From: Clostridiaceae bacterium
Lineage (GTDB): Bacteria > Bacillota > Clostridia > Peptostreptococcales > Natronincolaceae
Length of the DNA stretch: 64,000 nt
Reading direction: 5' to 3'
Assembly: GCA_018432235.1 (NCBI GenBank)
Contig: JAHDLO010000010.1
Coordinates: 1 to 64,000 of the forward strand
The translations under genes were made by a program, and so were the position numbers. Under the pieces are notes generated by a model. The model searched no databases. It was given only the letters and a program-made list of their open reading frames with translations, and was not told the origin of the DNA. Below are positions 24,170 to 33,036 of this stretch, piece by piece. Every line of letters starts with the position of its first letter. Position 1 is the first letter of the stretch.

Positions 24170-26698
24170 TTACCTAGCCAGTGCTTTTGCGTCTACAGGC
24201 CCATTTGCAAAGCTACCATGCTCGTACTTATAGTGAGTTATGTATGTAGATGGTGTCCAGTAACCATATATGACATAATAATCTCTTGGTTGACCTATAC
24301 TATCTGCATAAAGATGTTCAATTTTAACTGAACCTCCACTTTGTTGAATAGCCTGAGCCAAGAAATAGCTGTCTAAATATACCATCGCTCCATAAAGTCC
24401 AGCAGTTAATCCACTTAAAAAAATATTTGCAACTGCATTCGTTACTTGAGCTGCAGCCATCAACGCAGATACTAAAGCAGCCTGTGATCCACCTTCTAAA
24501 AAGCCTCTCCAAATATTATAATTAGTTCTTAAAGCTTGTAACATTGAAGCTTCTTGGTAACCTAAATAAAATATTTTCTCTACTACCACACTACTCCACC
24601 AAGTATCACTAGGGTCTAAGTTTTCAGTCATAGTCCATGTTCCACCAGATGGAGCAAGCCAACTTACAGTATTTGAACTAACCGATAATCTATAATTGTT
24701 ATTTGAACTGCCTGAATAAGAAAATATCTTAATATAATAGGTGCCTGGTTTTAACACATTTGACATTGACTCACTAGAATTACCTCCGTTAGTAGAGGAA
24801 TTAATTCTTTGATTGCTTGAGTCATATAGCTCTATATCATAATCACAGGTTGTAGGAATATTGGTTAAATTAATAGTTACATTTGAAGTATATTCTAAAT
24901 CAAACTTATACCAGTCTACATCACTAGTATTATGAATATTTGCGTCTAAAACTCGATTATTACTTATCGTCGTAGCATTAGTCATACTATTATTGGGTTC
25001 ATACATGTCTTGCGTAGCTCCAGGACTATTTATATACAAGGTATAACTTCCAGTAACTGAACTATTATAACCTCTTACTTTTACTATGTATGAGGTGCCT
25101 TGAACGAGATTATAAGTAATCCTAAAATTCAATCCTTCTCCTGAATCATCATCAAATGTTAATTGTGTCCCAGAGGTATTATATAAATGTCCGTAAGTAT
25201 CGATGCTACTGGATGTGAAAATTTCAAATACGCCTGAAGTATTTGCAGTAAACCTATAAAAATCTTCTTCCCCAGCAGTAGAGATTGACCCTAAAATTGG
25301 TATATTGGGCGAAACATTTACAGGTGAAGAAAAAGTACTATTAATTTCAACCATTAAATCTTTATTATTATTTTTTTCAGTTATACTTTTATATACTTTT
25401 TCGTAAAACTGATCTTTGCTCTTATTGTCATTTGCTTCAACATTATTATTATATTGTACATATTCATTGATAATACTAATTGCATTATCTAAATTTAATA
25501 ATCCGATATGGTTACTTAACATGCCGTTTTTTCCAAATGCCTTTGTTTGCATGATTATGTTTTTTATATCATCATTTGTTGCCTTTGTATTTTTATGTAA
25601 TAAAATTGCACTAGAAGCTGAAACAATTGCAGCGGCATAAGAAGTCCCATACACATTTGAAAGCGTATTGTCAGTACTGATGATATTAAGATTTTCCCCC
25701 AAAGCTAAAATATCAACTTTACTATCACTTGGAGAAAAAGTCGAAATTACTCCTCTTTCATCTGAAGATCCAACTGATATGACACTGTCGTATCGAGCTG
25801 GGTATTGGGTTAATATTTTTTCTCCATTACCTGCTGAAGCTACTAATGTAATACCATTTGCATATGCTTTGTCAATTACCTTTTCCATGATATTTGATTT
25901 AAATCCACTGGAAAATGACATGTTGATAATATCAATATTATTGTCAATGCTCCAATCTATAGCGGCGATAATATCACTAAAATAACCTTTACCCTCTTTA
26001 TTAACTACTTTTAAATTAATTAACTCTGCATTCGGTGCTACTGTATTAATTACTGTAGCGATATTTGTACCATGCCCATTATAATCTGAATCATCTTCGT
26101 CTTCAACAAAGCTATGGGATTCTGTGATTAAATTACCTATTGATGTAGTTTTGCTTATTCCTGAATCAAGAATTGCTATTCTGATTCCTTGACCAGAATA
26201 TCCCGTAGCATTTGAATGTAAGTTAATAATGTTTTCTCCTACATCAAGAGATTTGAAATTATCTAATGAAACTTCAAAATCAAGTTCTATATTATATATA
26301 AAGTCTTCTTTTTCTAATTCTTTTATAACTTCATTAGAGGCTTCTATCTGTAGAATTTTATTTTTATTTTTATTTACTTTTATTTTATTTTCTTTCTGAT
26401 ATTTGTCAAGCTTTTTTAAGTCCTTATCGTCTTTTAACTCAAGAATGTATTTGTTTTTTTCCTGTAACTTTTCTATATTCATAATTTTGCTTAAATTATC
26501 CTCAAGTTTATCAGATGAGAGTATGTGTATAACTCCATTTTCGTCTACTTTATATTGAGATTCATCCAATCCATCTAACAATTGATTTGTGACTTCATTT
26601 TTAAAAACTTTATTATTTGCTGAACTTCCATAGGCTGGAACGATCGTACCAAATAAAATTGAAAGAACTAATACTAATGATAAAAATTTTTTACTCAT
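24170..26698 (-). CDS. Secreted subtilisin-like (S8) protease with PPC domains and unusual C-terminus
   Basis: The 842-residue protein has a Sec signal peptide (1-25), an I9-like propeptide region (about 30-145) and an S8 domain with catalytic Asp in AILDSGI (about 177), His in YNGHGTNIA (about 208) and Ser in YGTSYAAA (about 352). Two PPC-type beta-sandwich domains follow (about 450-555 and 560-670). The last 160 residues are unlike the rest: Trp-rich, then a long hydrophobic stretch (AALVSALMAAAQVTNAVANI and beyond). It is probably exported and could be controlled by the regulator at 27145. Confidence 0.88.
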   Translation of the reverse strand: MSKKFLSLVLVLSILFGTIVPAYGSSANNKVFKNEVTNQLLDGLDESQYKVDENGVIHILSSDKLEDNLSKIMNIEKLQEKNKYILELKDDKDLKKLDKYQKENKIKVNKNKNKILQIEASNEVIKELEKEDFIYNIELDFEVSLDNFKSLDVGENIINLHSNATGYSGQGIRIAILDSGISKTTSIGNLITESHSFVEDEDDSDYNGHGTNIATVINTVAPNAELINLKVVNKEGKGYFSDIIAAIDWSIDNNIDIINMSFSSGFKSNIMEKVIDKAYANGITLVASAGNGEKILTQYPARYDSVISVGSSDERGVISTFSPSDSKVDILALGENLNIISTDNTLSNVYGTSYAAAIVSASSAILLHKNTKATNDDIKNIIMQTKAFGKNGMLSNHIGLLNLDNAISIINEYVQYNNNVEANDNKSKDQFYEKVYKSITEKNNNKDLMVEINSTFSSPVNVSPNIPILGSISTAGEEDFYRFTANTSGVFEIFTSSSIDTYGHLYNTSGTQLTFDDDSGEGLNFRITYNLVQGTSYIVKVRGYNSSVTGSYTLYINSPGATQDMYEPNNSMTNATTISNNRVLDANIHNTSDVDWYKFDLEYTSNVTINLTNIPTTCDYDIELYDSSNQRINSSTNGGNSSESMSNVLKPGTYYIKIFSYSGSSNNNYRLSVSSNTVSWLAPSGGTWTMTENLDPSDTWWSSVVVEKIFYLGYQEASMLQALRTNYNIWRGFLEGGSQAALVSALMAAAQVTNAVANIFLSGLTAGLYGAMVYLDSYFLAQAIQQSGGSVKIEHLYADSIGQPRDYYVIYGYWTPSTYITHYKYEHGSFANGPVDAKALAR

Positions 26699-26770
26699 AA
26701 TTTCACCTCTTTAGTTTTTTTATATAGCACTTTTATGATTTACTATACTTCAATGTTACTTTTTGTACCG

Positions 26771-26788
26771 CTATATAGCTATATAGCA
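26771..26788. promoter_or_regulatory. Palindrome upstream of the protease gene
   Basis: GCTATATAGCTATATAGC is a perfect 18-bp palindrome about 75 bp ahead of the protease start; TATATAGCAC recurs nearer the gene. It is a candidate operator, but differs from the palindrome at 27107-27122. Confidence 0.45.
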
Positions 26789-26893
26789 CTGGGACAAAAT
26801 AAGATGTCTAACCTTGCTATTGTAGACTCCATCACCCAAGATTTTATCACCTCCATTAATCGATTATATTAATGCTTAGTTATTCAAGAGTTA

Positions 26894-27040
26894 CTATGAA
26901 AATTTAGTAACAATACTAAAAATTCTAGGAATATCGGCACTTCTACTCATTCTACTTAGCTCATTTATATTGTGAAAAGCAAAATAAGTGATTACCATAA
27001 GTAATACAATAATTGTACTCATCTTAAATAATTTTTTCAT
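26894..27040 (-). CDS. Small exported peptide, candidate RRNPP pheromone precursor
   Basis: A 48-residue peptide starting at the ATG after AAAGGAGGATTTAT. It has a basic N-terminus, a hydrophobic core (STIIVLLMVITYFAF) and a polar C-terminal tail ending SADIPRIFSIVTKFS. This is the plan of Phr/PapR/NprX-type precursors, which are exported, cut and re-imported to bind a TPR regulator. It is divergent from such a regulator, 105 bp away, and upstream of the protease in the same direction. The mature sequence cannot be fixed here. Confidence 0.6.
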   Translation of the reverse strand: MKKLFKMSTIIVLLMVITYFAFHNINELSRMSRSADIPRIFSIVTKFS

Positions 27041-27078
27041 ATAAATCCTCCTTTTGACATTCATTATTACATATCTTA

Positions 27079-27106
27079 ATGATACAATAGTGAAATAAGA
27101 TATCAA
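27079..27106 (-). promoter_or_regulatory. Promoter of the small peptide gene
   Basis: On the minus strand TTGATA (27106-27101), 16 bp, then TATCAT (27084-27079), about 40 bp ahead of the peptide start codon. The palindrome at 27107-27122 directly abuts the -35 box, the usual place for an activator. Confidence 0.6.
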
Positions 27107-27122
27107 CCCGATTTAAATCGGG
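27107..27122. promoter_or_regulatory. Palindromic operator between regulator and peptide genes
   Basis: CCCGATTTAAATCGGG is a perfect 16-bp palindrome in the 104-bp divergent region. It abuts the -35 box of the peptide gene and lies 23 bp ahead of the regulator start codon. It is likely bound by the dimeric HTH regulator. Confidence 0.6.
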
Positions 27123-27144
27123 GTTACTAATAGGAGGTAGTAAA

Positions 27145-28107
27145 ATGTTTACAACATATACTCTTACAGAGTTTGGATTAATACTCAAAGAAATAAGAAT
27201 TTCATGTGGTTTAACACAATCTGAAGTAAGTAAAAGTGCCGGAGTACACGAAGATTCTTTAAGAAAAATTGAAAATGGATTAGTTATTCCTAAATATGAA
27301 ACTCTTCAGTACCTATCAGATATTTATAAAATTGATCTACTTGAACTATTAATAGATCATAAAAGCAATAAAGATTTGTTAGCATTTGTTGATAGAGTAA
27401 ACGAAGTTATAGTTAACAACAATGTGCAAGAATTGAATTCAATTGTTGAAGATTTTAATGATATTTTGGTTAATGCTGATGAAAAGTTCAATATTATTAA
27501 TAATAATGAACTCAACATGTTTCGTTTATATCTCAATAGTATAGAAGAATATTTCAAAAATAATGAAAAAGGTTATTTATTAGCTAAAAAATGTTTATTA
27601 GAAGCATTATGCAGTATATATAAAAACTTTAATTATCTAGAAATTAGTAATTATAGATTCAATTATTTTGAATTAAGCTTACTTCTCCTCCTCGGAATTG
27701 TCTTATTTAATCTCAAAGAATTAGAAGCTAGTACAAGAATTATGGAATTTTCATTAATCAGTTTGGAAGGAATAAGTTCCAAGTCTCTATTGAGAACTCA
27801 AATGATTTTAAAACTAATGTACAATCTATCTCATAATTATCATGATGAAGGAAAACACTTAGATGCATTAAATATGGCATCTAAAGCAATTGAATTTGCT
27901 CTATCTAAAGACACCCTTTTTTCCCTTCCTCACCTGTTTTACCGGAAAGGAATTGCGCAATTTAAACTTGGCTTAGATGATTACCTTGATAACATTAATA
28001 AGTCAATTATTCTTCTCGATATATGTAATAAACAGGATTTAAAAGAGAAATTCATTAAGATTACCGAAGATTTATATAATATTAAAATTAATATAAAAAT
28101 TAGCTAG
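27145..28107 (+). CDS. HTH+TPR regulator of RRNPP type (Rgg/PlcR-like)
   Basis: A 320-residue protein with an N-terminal XRE-type helix-turn-helix (about 8-65; GLTQSEVSKSAGVHEDSLRK) and an all-helical C-terminal region (about 75-315) with TPR-like periodicity (LSHNYHDEGKHLDALNMASK), the layout of PlcR/NprR/Rgg regulators. Such proteins change DNA binding when a short imported peptide enters the TPR groove. Start after AGGAGGTAGTAAA. The divergent peptide gene and the palindrome between them support a peptide-sensing role. It is very AT-rich, as is the protease gene. Confidence 0.75.
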   Translation: MFTTYTLTEFGLILKEIRISCGLTQSEVSKSAGVHEDSLRKIENGLVIPKYETLQYLSDIYKIDLLELLIDHKSNKDLLAFVDRVNEVIVNNNVQELNSIVEDFNDILVNADEKFNIINNNELNMFRLYLNSIEEYFKNNEKGYLLAKKCLLEALCSIYKNFNYLEISNYRFNYFELSLLLLLGIVLFNLKELEASTRIMEFSLISLEGISSKSLLRTQMILKLMYNLSHNYHDEGKHLDALNMASKAIEFALSKDTLFSLPHLFYRKGIAQFKLGLDDYLDNINKSIILLDICNKQDLKEKFIKITEDLYNIKINIKIS

Positions 28108-28140
28108 TAAAATGGTCTAGTAGGCGCCACTATTCTTAGA

Positions 28141-28172
28141 ATAAAAAAAGAAGGTCTATCAAGGCCTTCTCT
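28141..28172. terminator. Weak hairpin between convergent genes
   Basis: AAGAAGG and CCTTCTC flank a roughly 10-base loop, preceded by a run of As (a T-run on the minus strand). It lies between the regulator and the convergent L,D-transpeptidase remnant. Confidence 0.5.
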
Positions 28173-28192
28173 ATCGTTATTTAGGCAGGTAA

Positions 28193-28681
28193 TTACCTCA
28201 TTTTTTTATTGCATTCCCATTGCAATCCACCCCAGGGAATATTGAGTCGCATCCACCTAACGCCAAAAGCCCCACCTGGATTTCTTGTCTTTTGAATAAT
28301 CTGCCAATCCCCTGCTGGAGTAGGGGTAGAAGGCTTTCCAACTGCAACGGGGTAGGTTTTTATGATTTCTGTAAACTGATTTAGCTGGAGTGTCTTTTGA
28401 TCTAAATCTACAGTTATAGCGTATCCCTCTGGTGGCAAGGGATATTTTTCATTGGGATCAAGGCCTATAGAATTCCATGTATCTGGCCCTACGATGCCGT
28501 CGGGACTAAGGCCAAACTCTGCTTGATAATTTCTAACTGCCTCAAATATCTCTTCATCGTATATCCCATCAATAGGCCCCTGATAGTAGCCCAAGCTTGT
28601 TAGTCTTTCTTGAACAAAGGAAACATCAGGCCCCTCCATATAGGGGTCCAATAATCTTAAATATCTACTGGCATTTCGCAT
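28193..28681 (-). pseudogene. Truncated peptidoglycan-binding/L,D-transpeptidase gene
   Basis: The reading (162 residues from the ATG at 28681) has a PG_binding_1 domain (about 15-70, with RLTSLGYYQGPIDGIYDEE) and the first half of a YkuD domain (ITVDLDQKTLQL to RLNIPWGG). It stops just before the catalytic H/SHGC part. YkuD enzymes make 3-3 cross-links in peptidoglycan, so this copy cannot be active. A second decayed fragment lies upstream at 28704-28925. Confidence 0.8.
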
Positions 28682-28703
28682 ACACATTCCTCCTCAATAT
28701 AGT

Positions 28704-28925
28704 TTACGGGTATGTTGAGGAATGTGTTCTTATGAAATGAAAGTATATGTTTTTCTTCTTATCCTTTGGGTCCATGCAGGTAATTACCATAATCTTTATT
28801 GCATATTCATTGGAAGCACCCCTGGGAATATTCAACCACATCCACCTGACACCAAAGCCTCCGGAATTCTTGTCTTTTGAATAATAGGACTTACCCTGCT
28901 GGCATATGGGCACACAGCTTTCCAA
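28704..28925 (-). pseudogene. Second decayed YkuD-domain fragment
   Basis: The minus-strand reading contains SGGFGVRWMWLNIPRG, a close match to GGAFGVRWMRLNIPWGG in the gene at 28193-28681, and surrounding DNA matches as well, including the GGTAATTACC just beyond the break. It has no proper start and no catalytic part. The two fragments arose by duplication of an already broken gene. Confidence 0.75.
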
Positions 28926-28942
28926 CTACCCTGTATATATTG

Positions 28943-29527
28943 CTATAACCTATTAATAACATTCATAAACTCTGCCAATAGCTCCTCACTCATCCTCGAA
29001 TAAACCATACTTATCTGATGGCTGCCCTTAGCGTATTTTGGAATCGTTACAGTACCATCTTGAAATATAGTAATTTTATCCAAATATCCTTCAACTAAGA
29101 GTTCTGGACTACTGACTTTGCCATGATATATTAATTCAACCGAATAATAGTCCTTTTCTAAGTCATTGCTTTGAATACCCCTAAACCTTAATATGTTACC
29201 CCTAAGCTCCATGAAAAGCCTATCAATCAATTGCTTGTCTGCAATAATTTTTTTACTATCCTGAATTGAAAGCTGCTCTTGGATGGCATCCATTAGCTTC
29301 TGCTCCAGCGCCACTCTGGTTTTGTCATCCTTAGCTTCTTCAAAAAGCCTATTAAGCTCCAATATCTCAACAGATTTGGCATTTATACTATCTATGTCTG
29401 CCTTTTTCATAACTGCCAGTTGATCGGGCGTATTTATATAATCCAACGAAGTTTTAAAAAACATTAGTGAAATCACAATTACTACCGCCAATACACCACC
29501 AACAATTATTATCTTTTTTCTACTCAA
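28943..29527 (-). CDS. Membrane-anchored hypothetical protein
   Basis: A 194-residue protein starting at TTG after AGGAGTGAGTACAA. A membrane anchor (about 5-25) is followed by a coiled-coil-like charged region (45-105) and a mixed C-terminal domain. No family is recognised. It precedes the decayed transpeptidase fragments in the same direction. Confidence 0.6.
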   Translation of the reverse strand: MSRKKIIIVGGVLAVVIVISLMFFKTSLDYINTPDQLAVMKKADIDSINAKSVEILELNRLFEEAKDDKTRVALEQKLMDAIQEQLSIQDSKKIIADKQLIDRLFMELRGNILRFRGIQSNDLEKDYYSVELIYHGKVSSPELLVEGYLDKITIFQDGTVTIPKYAKGSHQISMVYSRMSEELLAEFMNVINRL

Positions 29528-29633
29528 TTGTACTCACTCCTTCTGTAAATGCCAATAAATCAACAATATTATGATGCCAGAATACGGCTCCAGCTAAACT
29601 CAGCTAAAGCTCATGTTTAGACCCTTCAATGCA

Positions 29634-30191
29634 TCAATCATCATTCAGTAAGCCTTTACTCAATACCACGCTTTTATAATTCGTAACTCCCCACGCTATG
29701 GTTTCTACATATCTATAGCCTCTTTTTTTATATAAATCGATGAGATGACAGGCTGTTTCTGCAGTATCTAATGCTATCTCCCTAACTCCCATCAGCTTTT
29801 TAGCCTCCACCTCTACAATATCCATAAGTCTACTACCTATGCCATACCGCTGTAGATCAGGGACAACGGCGAATTGTCCGACTTTAGCTACAAAGTCCTT
29901 GCTATACCATTGAGATTTTTCGGTGGGCTGAGGCGCATATAAGGAAATAGTTGCAGCAATCCTCTGCTTGTATAGACCTATATAGCATTTATAGGCACTT
30001 TGGGCTCTTCTCAGGGTTATAGTATCATCTTGTGTAGCAGCTACATAATTTAGCCCCATATCCGCTAAGGCTTTATATGACTTATTTAGAAGCTGGGTTA
30101 ATTCAGAAATAGAATCCTCCTCTTTTAGCAACCTAAATTCCATAACCTCTCCAGCATTAAAATGATATGCATATATCTCGTCAGAATTCAT
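29634..30191 (-). CDS. GNAT-family N-acetyltransferase
   Basis: A 185-residue protein with the GNAT acetyl-CoA motif A (VGQFAVVPDLQRYGIGSRLM, with the Q/RxxGxG/A loop) at about 115-135 and the later beta strand around GYRYVETIAWG. The substrate is unknown. Start after GGAGGGTATAA; monocistronic. Confidence 0.82.
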   Translation of the reverse strand: MNSDEIYAYHFNAGEVMEFRLLKEEDSISELTQLLNKSYKALADMGLNYVAATQDDTITLRRAQSAYKCYIGLYKQRIAATISLYAPQPTEKSQWYSKDFVAKVGQFAVVPDLQRYGIGSRLMDIVEVEAKKLMGVREIALDTAETACHLIDLYKKRGYRYVETIAWGVTNYKSVVLSKGLLNDD

Positions 30192-30425
30192 TTATACCCT
30201 CCATTCTAGCCTTTCGCCTTGACCAGCGAATTGTACTTGTGGACCTATCATACTTCGTACTTTATACCCTTCATTTAGGTAATATTCCACTAAAAGCACT
30301 AAAAACCTCTAACAATTAAGCCTCAGCTTTTCTTTTCCTGCACATTCAAACTGCGTTTTAACATCAAAAGGCTCCCATAACCGGTGCTATAATAGCTATG
30401 GGTGAGATCATGAATGGTTTCTATT

Positions 30426-30524
30426 ATGCGGCAGCCGGATTATATTGATACCAGCCTAGAATACAAGCTGGGAATTTTTAAGCTCTTCTTCCATGGATTG
30501 CTGGTGAATGAAAAAATAGATTAA
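30426..30524 (+). CDS. Possible 33-codon small ORF with its own terminator
   Basis: An ORF from ATGCGGCAGCC to TAA encodes a 32-residue peptide with no known relative. A TATAAT box lies at 30388-30393, and a strong terminator follows at 30530-30566. There is no clear ribosome site, so it may be a small RNA rather than a gene. The rest of 30192-30675 shows nothing else. Confidence 0.3.
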   Translation: MRQPDYIDTSLEYKLGIFKLFFHGLLVNEKID

Positions 30525-30529
30525 AATTT

Positions 30530-30566
30530 TAAAAGACCTTGAGGGCCAAATTTCCCAAGGTCTTTT
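30530..30566 (+). terminator. Rho-independent terminator
   Basis: AAAAGACCTTG pairs with CAAGGTCTTTT, with an inner GGG/CCC match, followed by AACATTTT. It ends the short transcript described at 30426. Confidence 0.75.
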
Positions 30567-30675
30567 AACATTTTAGTAAATAGTACAACCCTTTGACTTT
30601 TCTAAACTTCACGAAACAATGTAATTTTTTCTATGAAAAACATATTATAAAAAAAGAGGTTTAGGAGGTCTGAAT

Positions 30676-30888
30676 ATGGATAATTTTACTGCTGGCATAT
30701 CCCTAATACTCACAGGCATCTTTGTTTGGTTTGTAACCTATAAGAAATATCATCTCTTTTGGGATTTTTTTGATGCAAAGCTGCTGCGAAGATTCTTAGG
30801 AGATACCTTAACAGCATATCTTTTATACCTTGTCAGTGTGGTATTTATAATAATTGGTTATCTTCTATTAAAGGGTTTTATATTATGA
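30676..30888 (+). CDS. Small two-helix membrane protein
   Basis: A 70-residue protein with two membrane helices (about 5-22 and 47-67) joined by a basic, aromatic cytoplasmic loop. The ATG follows GGAGGTCTGAAT. No family is recognised; a real gene is likely from the ribosome site and composition. Confidence 0.6.
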   Translation: MDNFTAGISLILTGIFVWFVTYKKYHLFWDFFDAKLLRRFLGDTLTAYLLYLVSVVFIIIGYLLLKGFIL

Positions 30889-31010
30889 CATAGAAAAGCA
30901 TTTATCCAGTAGCTGTGCTAAAACCGCTCACTGTGAAGGATGCTAAGGGATAAATGCTCTATATCAGTATTTATGGACAAGTCCTTAACATGTTTGCTCT
31001 CTTTCTCTTA

Positions 31011-32495
31011 CTAGTATAGCTCCGGCACACTAACCGGCGGCTTCCGGATTTTTGTTGCCTGCTCAAAGCTATAAAGTATTTCTATCAGTGTTGCTTCATC
31101 CCACTCTCTGGCTAAAAACTCAATGCCCACTGGCACGCCAATTGGCGCTGTGTCCGTTGGACTTGTGAAGCCTGCTGGAATAGAACATGCTGGAAAACCT
31201 GTAACTGACCCAATTACCCCATTTCTCTCCACCTGTGCTTCTCCAACCTTTACAACAGGCCGCTTCTGATGGGGATAGACCATAGCATCTATACGATATC
31301 TGGCAAATATCTCTATGACTTCATTTCGTAAGGCATTTCTCTTTGCCAGACGTTCATAATACTCAGGCGTGGTTGTACTCAAACCGCTGGCGGTTTTGAT
31401 GTTGTCTTCAATTCCCTTGTGATATTTGCCGGATGCAATGACCTCTTCCAATGAATGCACCTTGGACCCTTCGCCAAGCTTTTGTAGGTATGCATCTAAG
31501 TCCCGTTTAAGATCATGAAGGTGAAGGCTTACCTCCTTAACCAGCTGATCTGAATTTATGTCCTCGGAAATATCTATCAGTATTGCTCCGTTATCCGCTA
31601 AAGCCTTTAGGCTTTTTTCCGTTACTGCATTTACTTCCTGATGTATTTCCTCCTGACCAAAGAAGCTTCTTAAAACGCCGATACGCTTTCCTACCAGACC
31701 ATCCTTCTTTAGATGCGCTACATATGACACTGGCCTTCGACCGATTGACCATGCAGTTGCGCCGTCATTTGAATCATAACCACTTATAACCTCCAGCACC
31801 TTTACCGCATCCTCTACGCTTCTGGTGATGGGGCCTGCTGTGTCCTGAGTCAAGGAATAGGGTACTATGCCTGTCCTGCTCACTAAGCCTATTGTTGGTC
31901 TAAAGCCGATAACACAGTTGGCTGAACCCGGTGATCGGAGGGAATTTATTGTGTCGGTGCCGATTCCCACCATGCCGAAATTAGCTGCAATTCCTGCTCC
32001 TGTACCACCACTGGAGCCCCCGGGGGTTCTGGTTAGGTCATAGGGGTTAAGGGTTTGGCCCAAAATGGAGCTGGCAGTTTCACCCCATACGGCAAATTCA
32101 TGGAGGTTAACCTTAGCCAGTATAATTGCCCCAGCCTCCAATAATTTGCTGGTGATAAAGGCATTTTTCTCAGGGATTACCCCCTCCAGGCTTAAGGAGC
32201 CGGCGGTGGTTTCTAGGTCTGCCGTATCGACATTATCCTTTAATAGGACCGGTATACCATGCAATGGTCCAACAAAGCCCCCTTCTTTAAATTTATTATC
32301 CAATGCCTCTGCTGCCTCTACTGCCCTTGGATTCAGCTTTATTACGGAATTAATTGCTGGTCCCTGCTTATCATATGCCTCAATTCTTTTGATATAGCAT
32401 TCAACAAGGGCCTTAGCTGTTAGCTCTCCCCTAGACATTGCACTGTGAACTTCGGCAATCGTCGCCTCTAAAGCATTAAATTTTATTTTATCCAC
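31011..32495 (-). CDS. Amidase-signature family enzyme
   Basis: The protein is 494 residues from the GTG at 32495, which follows AGGAGGGTTAATA; a longer reading lacks a site. The amidase signature is present: catalytic Lys in PVLLKDNVDT, the GGSSGGTGAG loop with the bridging serine, and the nucleophile region GTDTINSLRSPGSA. Overall layout is that of GatA-like amidases, but no gatB/gatC is near, so it probably hydrolyses a small amide. Substrate unknown; monocistronic. Confidence 0.85.
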   Translation of the reverse strand: MDKIKFNALEATIAEVHSAMSRGELTAKALVECYIKRIEAYDKQGPAINSVIKLNPRAVEAAEALDNKFKEGGFVGPLHGIPVLLKDNVDTADLETTAGSLSLEGVIPEKNAFITSKLLEAGAIILAKVNLHEFAVWGETASSILGQTLNPYDLTRTPGGSSGGTGAGIAANFGMVGIGTDTINSLRSPGSANCVIGFRPTIGLVSRTGIVPYSLTQDTAGPITRSVEDAVKVLEVISGYDSNDGATAWSIGRRPVSYVAHLKKDGLVGKRIGVLRSFFGQEEIHQEVNAVTEKSLKALADNGAILIDISEDINSDQLVKEVSLHLHDLKRDLDAYLQKLGEGSKVHSLEEVIASGKYHKGIEDNIKTASGLSTTTPEYYERLAKRNALRNEVIEIFARYRIDAMVYPHQKRPVVKVGEAQVERNGVIGSVTGFPACSIPAGFTSPTDTAPIGVPVGIEFLAREWDEATLIEILYSFEQATKIRKPPVSVPELY

Positions 32496-32646
32496 TATTA
32501 ACCCTCCTATATATGCTGAAAATGCAAACCGTTGCTTGGATTTCGGAAAACGGTAAAGACTATCAGTTATTTGTAATTCTAATGTCATTGTATTTTCAGT
32601 ATATTCTCTCCATTATCGGTTATCAAGGGTAAAAGTGAACAAAATG

Positions 32647-33036
32647 CTATTGGAGCTTTTGTAAAAGCAGTTCAAATTCCTTTATGTAGATATCCACAAT
32701 TCTGCCTGCAATTTCCTCGGCCATCTTCTCTTGATAAACATGAGAGGTCTGATTACTGTCATTTAGCATTAACAGCCAATTTTCTTCATTTTCTATTAGC
32801 TTTTGTGAATATGCCTCCCGAAAAATAACCTTTGGAGAATTTTTATCCACTATGCCTATATCCTCAAGATATTCCTTTGTAGTTTTCCAAGAAAGCTCAT
32901 AAGTAAATTCAAATCTCTGTATAAGTCCATCTCTTATAACATCACCAGTATCCTTTTGCTTGAAAACTTCAGCAGCTTCCTTCAGGCGTTGAAGTGCCTT
33001 ACTAAAATTAAATAATTTATTCTTTAGTCTTGTCAT
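32647..33036 (-). CDS. HI0074-type nucleotidyltransferase partner (HEPN-like)
   Basis: A 129-residue all-helical protein (FEFTYELSWKTTKEYLED, then SNQTSHVYQEKMAEEI), typical of the HI0074 substrate-binding subunits that pair with minimal nucleotidyltransferases. It overlaps the preceding MNT gene by 20 bp. Such pairs are related to MntA-HepT toxin-antitoxin modules; the RX4HXY ribonuclease motif of HepT is not clear here. Confidence 0.8.
   Translation of the reverse strand: MTRLKNKLFNFSKALQRLKEAAEVFKQKDTGDVIRDGLIQRFEFTYELSWKTTKEYLEDIGIVDKNSPKVIFREAYSQKLIENEENWLLMLNDSNQTSHVYQEKMAEEIAGRIVDIYIKEFELLLQKLQ

Noticed and set aside
26790-26850. Short ORF after GGAGGTGATAAAATC, starting at GTG, TTG or ATG, between the peptide gene and the protease gene
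   Set aside because: All readings give about 17-24 residues with no hydrophobic or signal pattern and end in the 26771 palindrome; more likely leader sequence.
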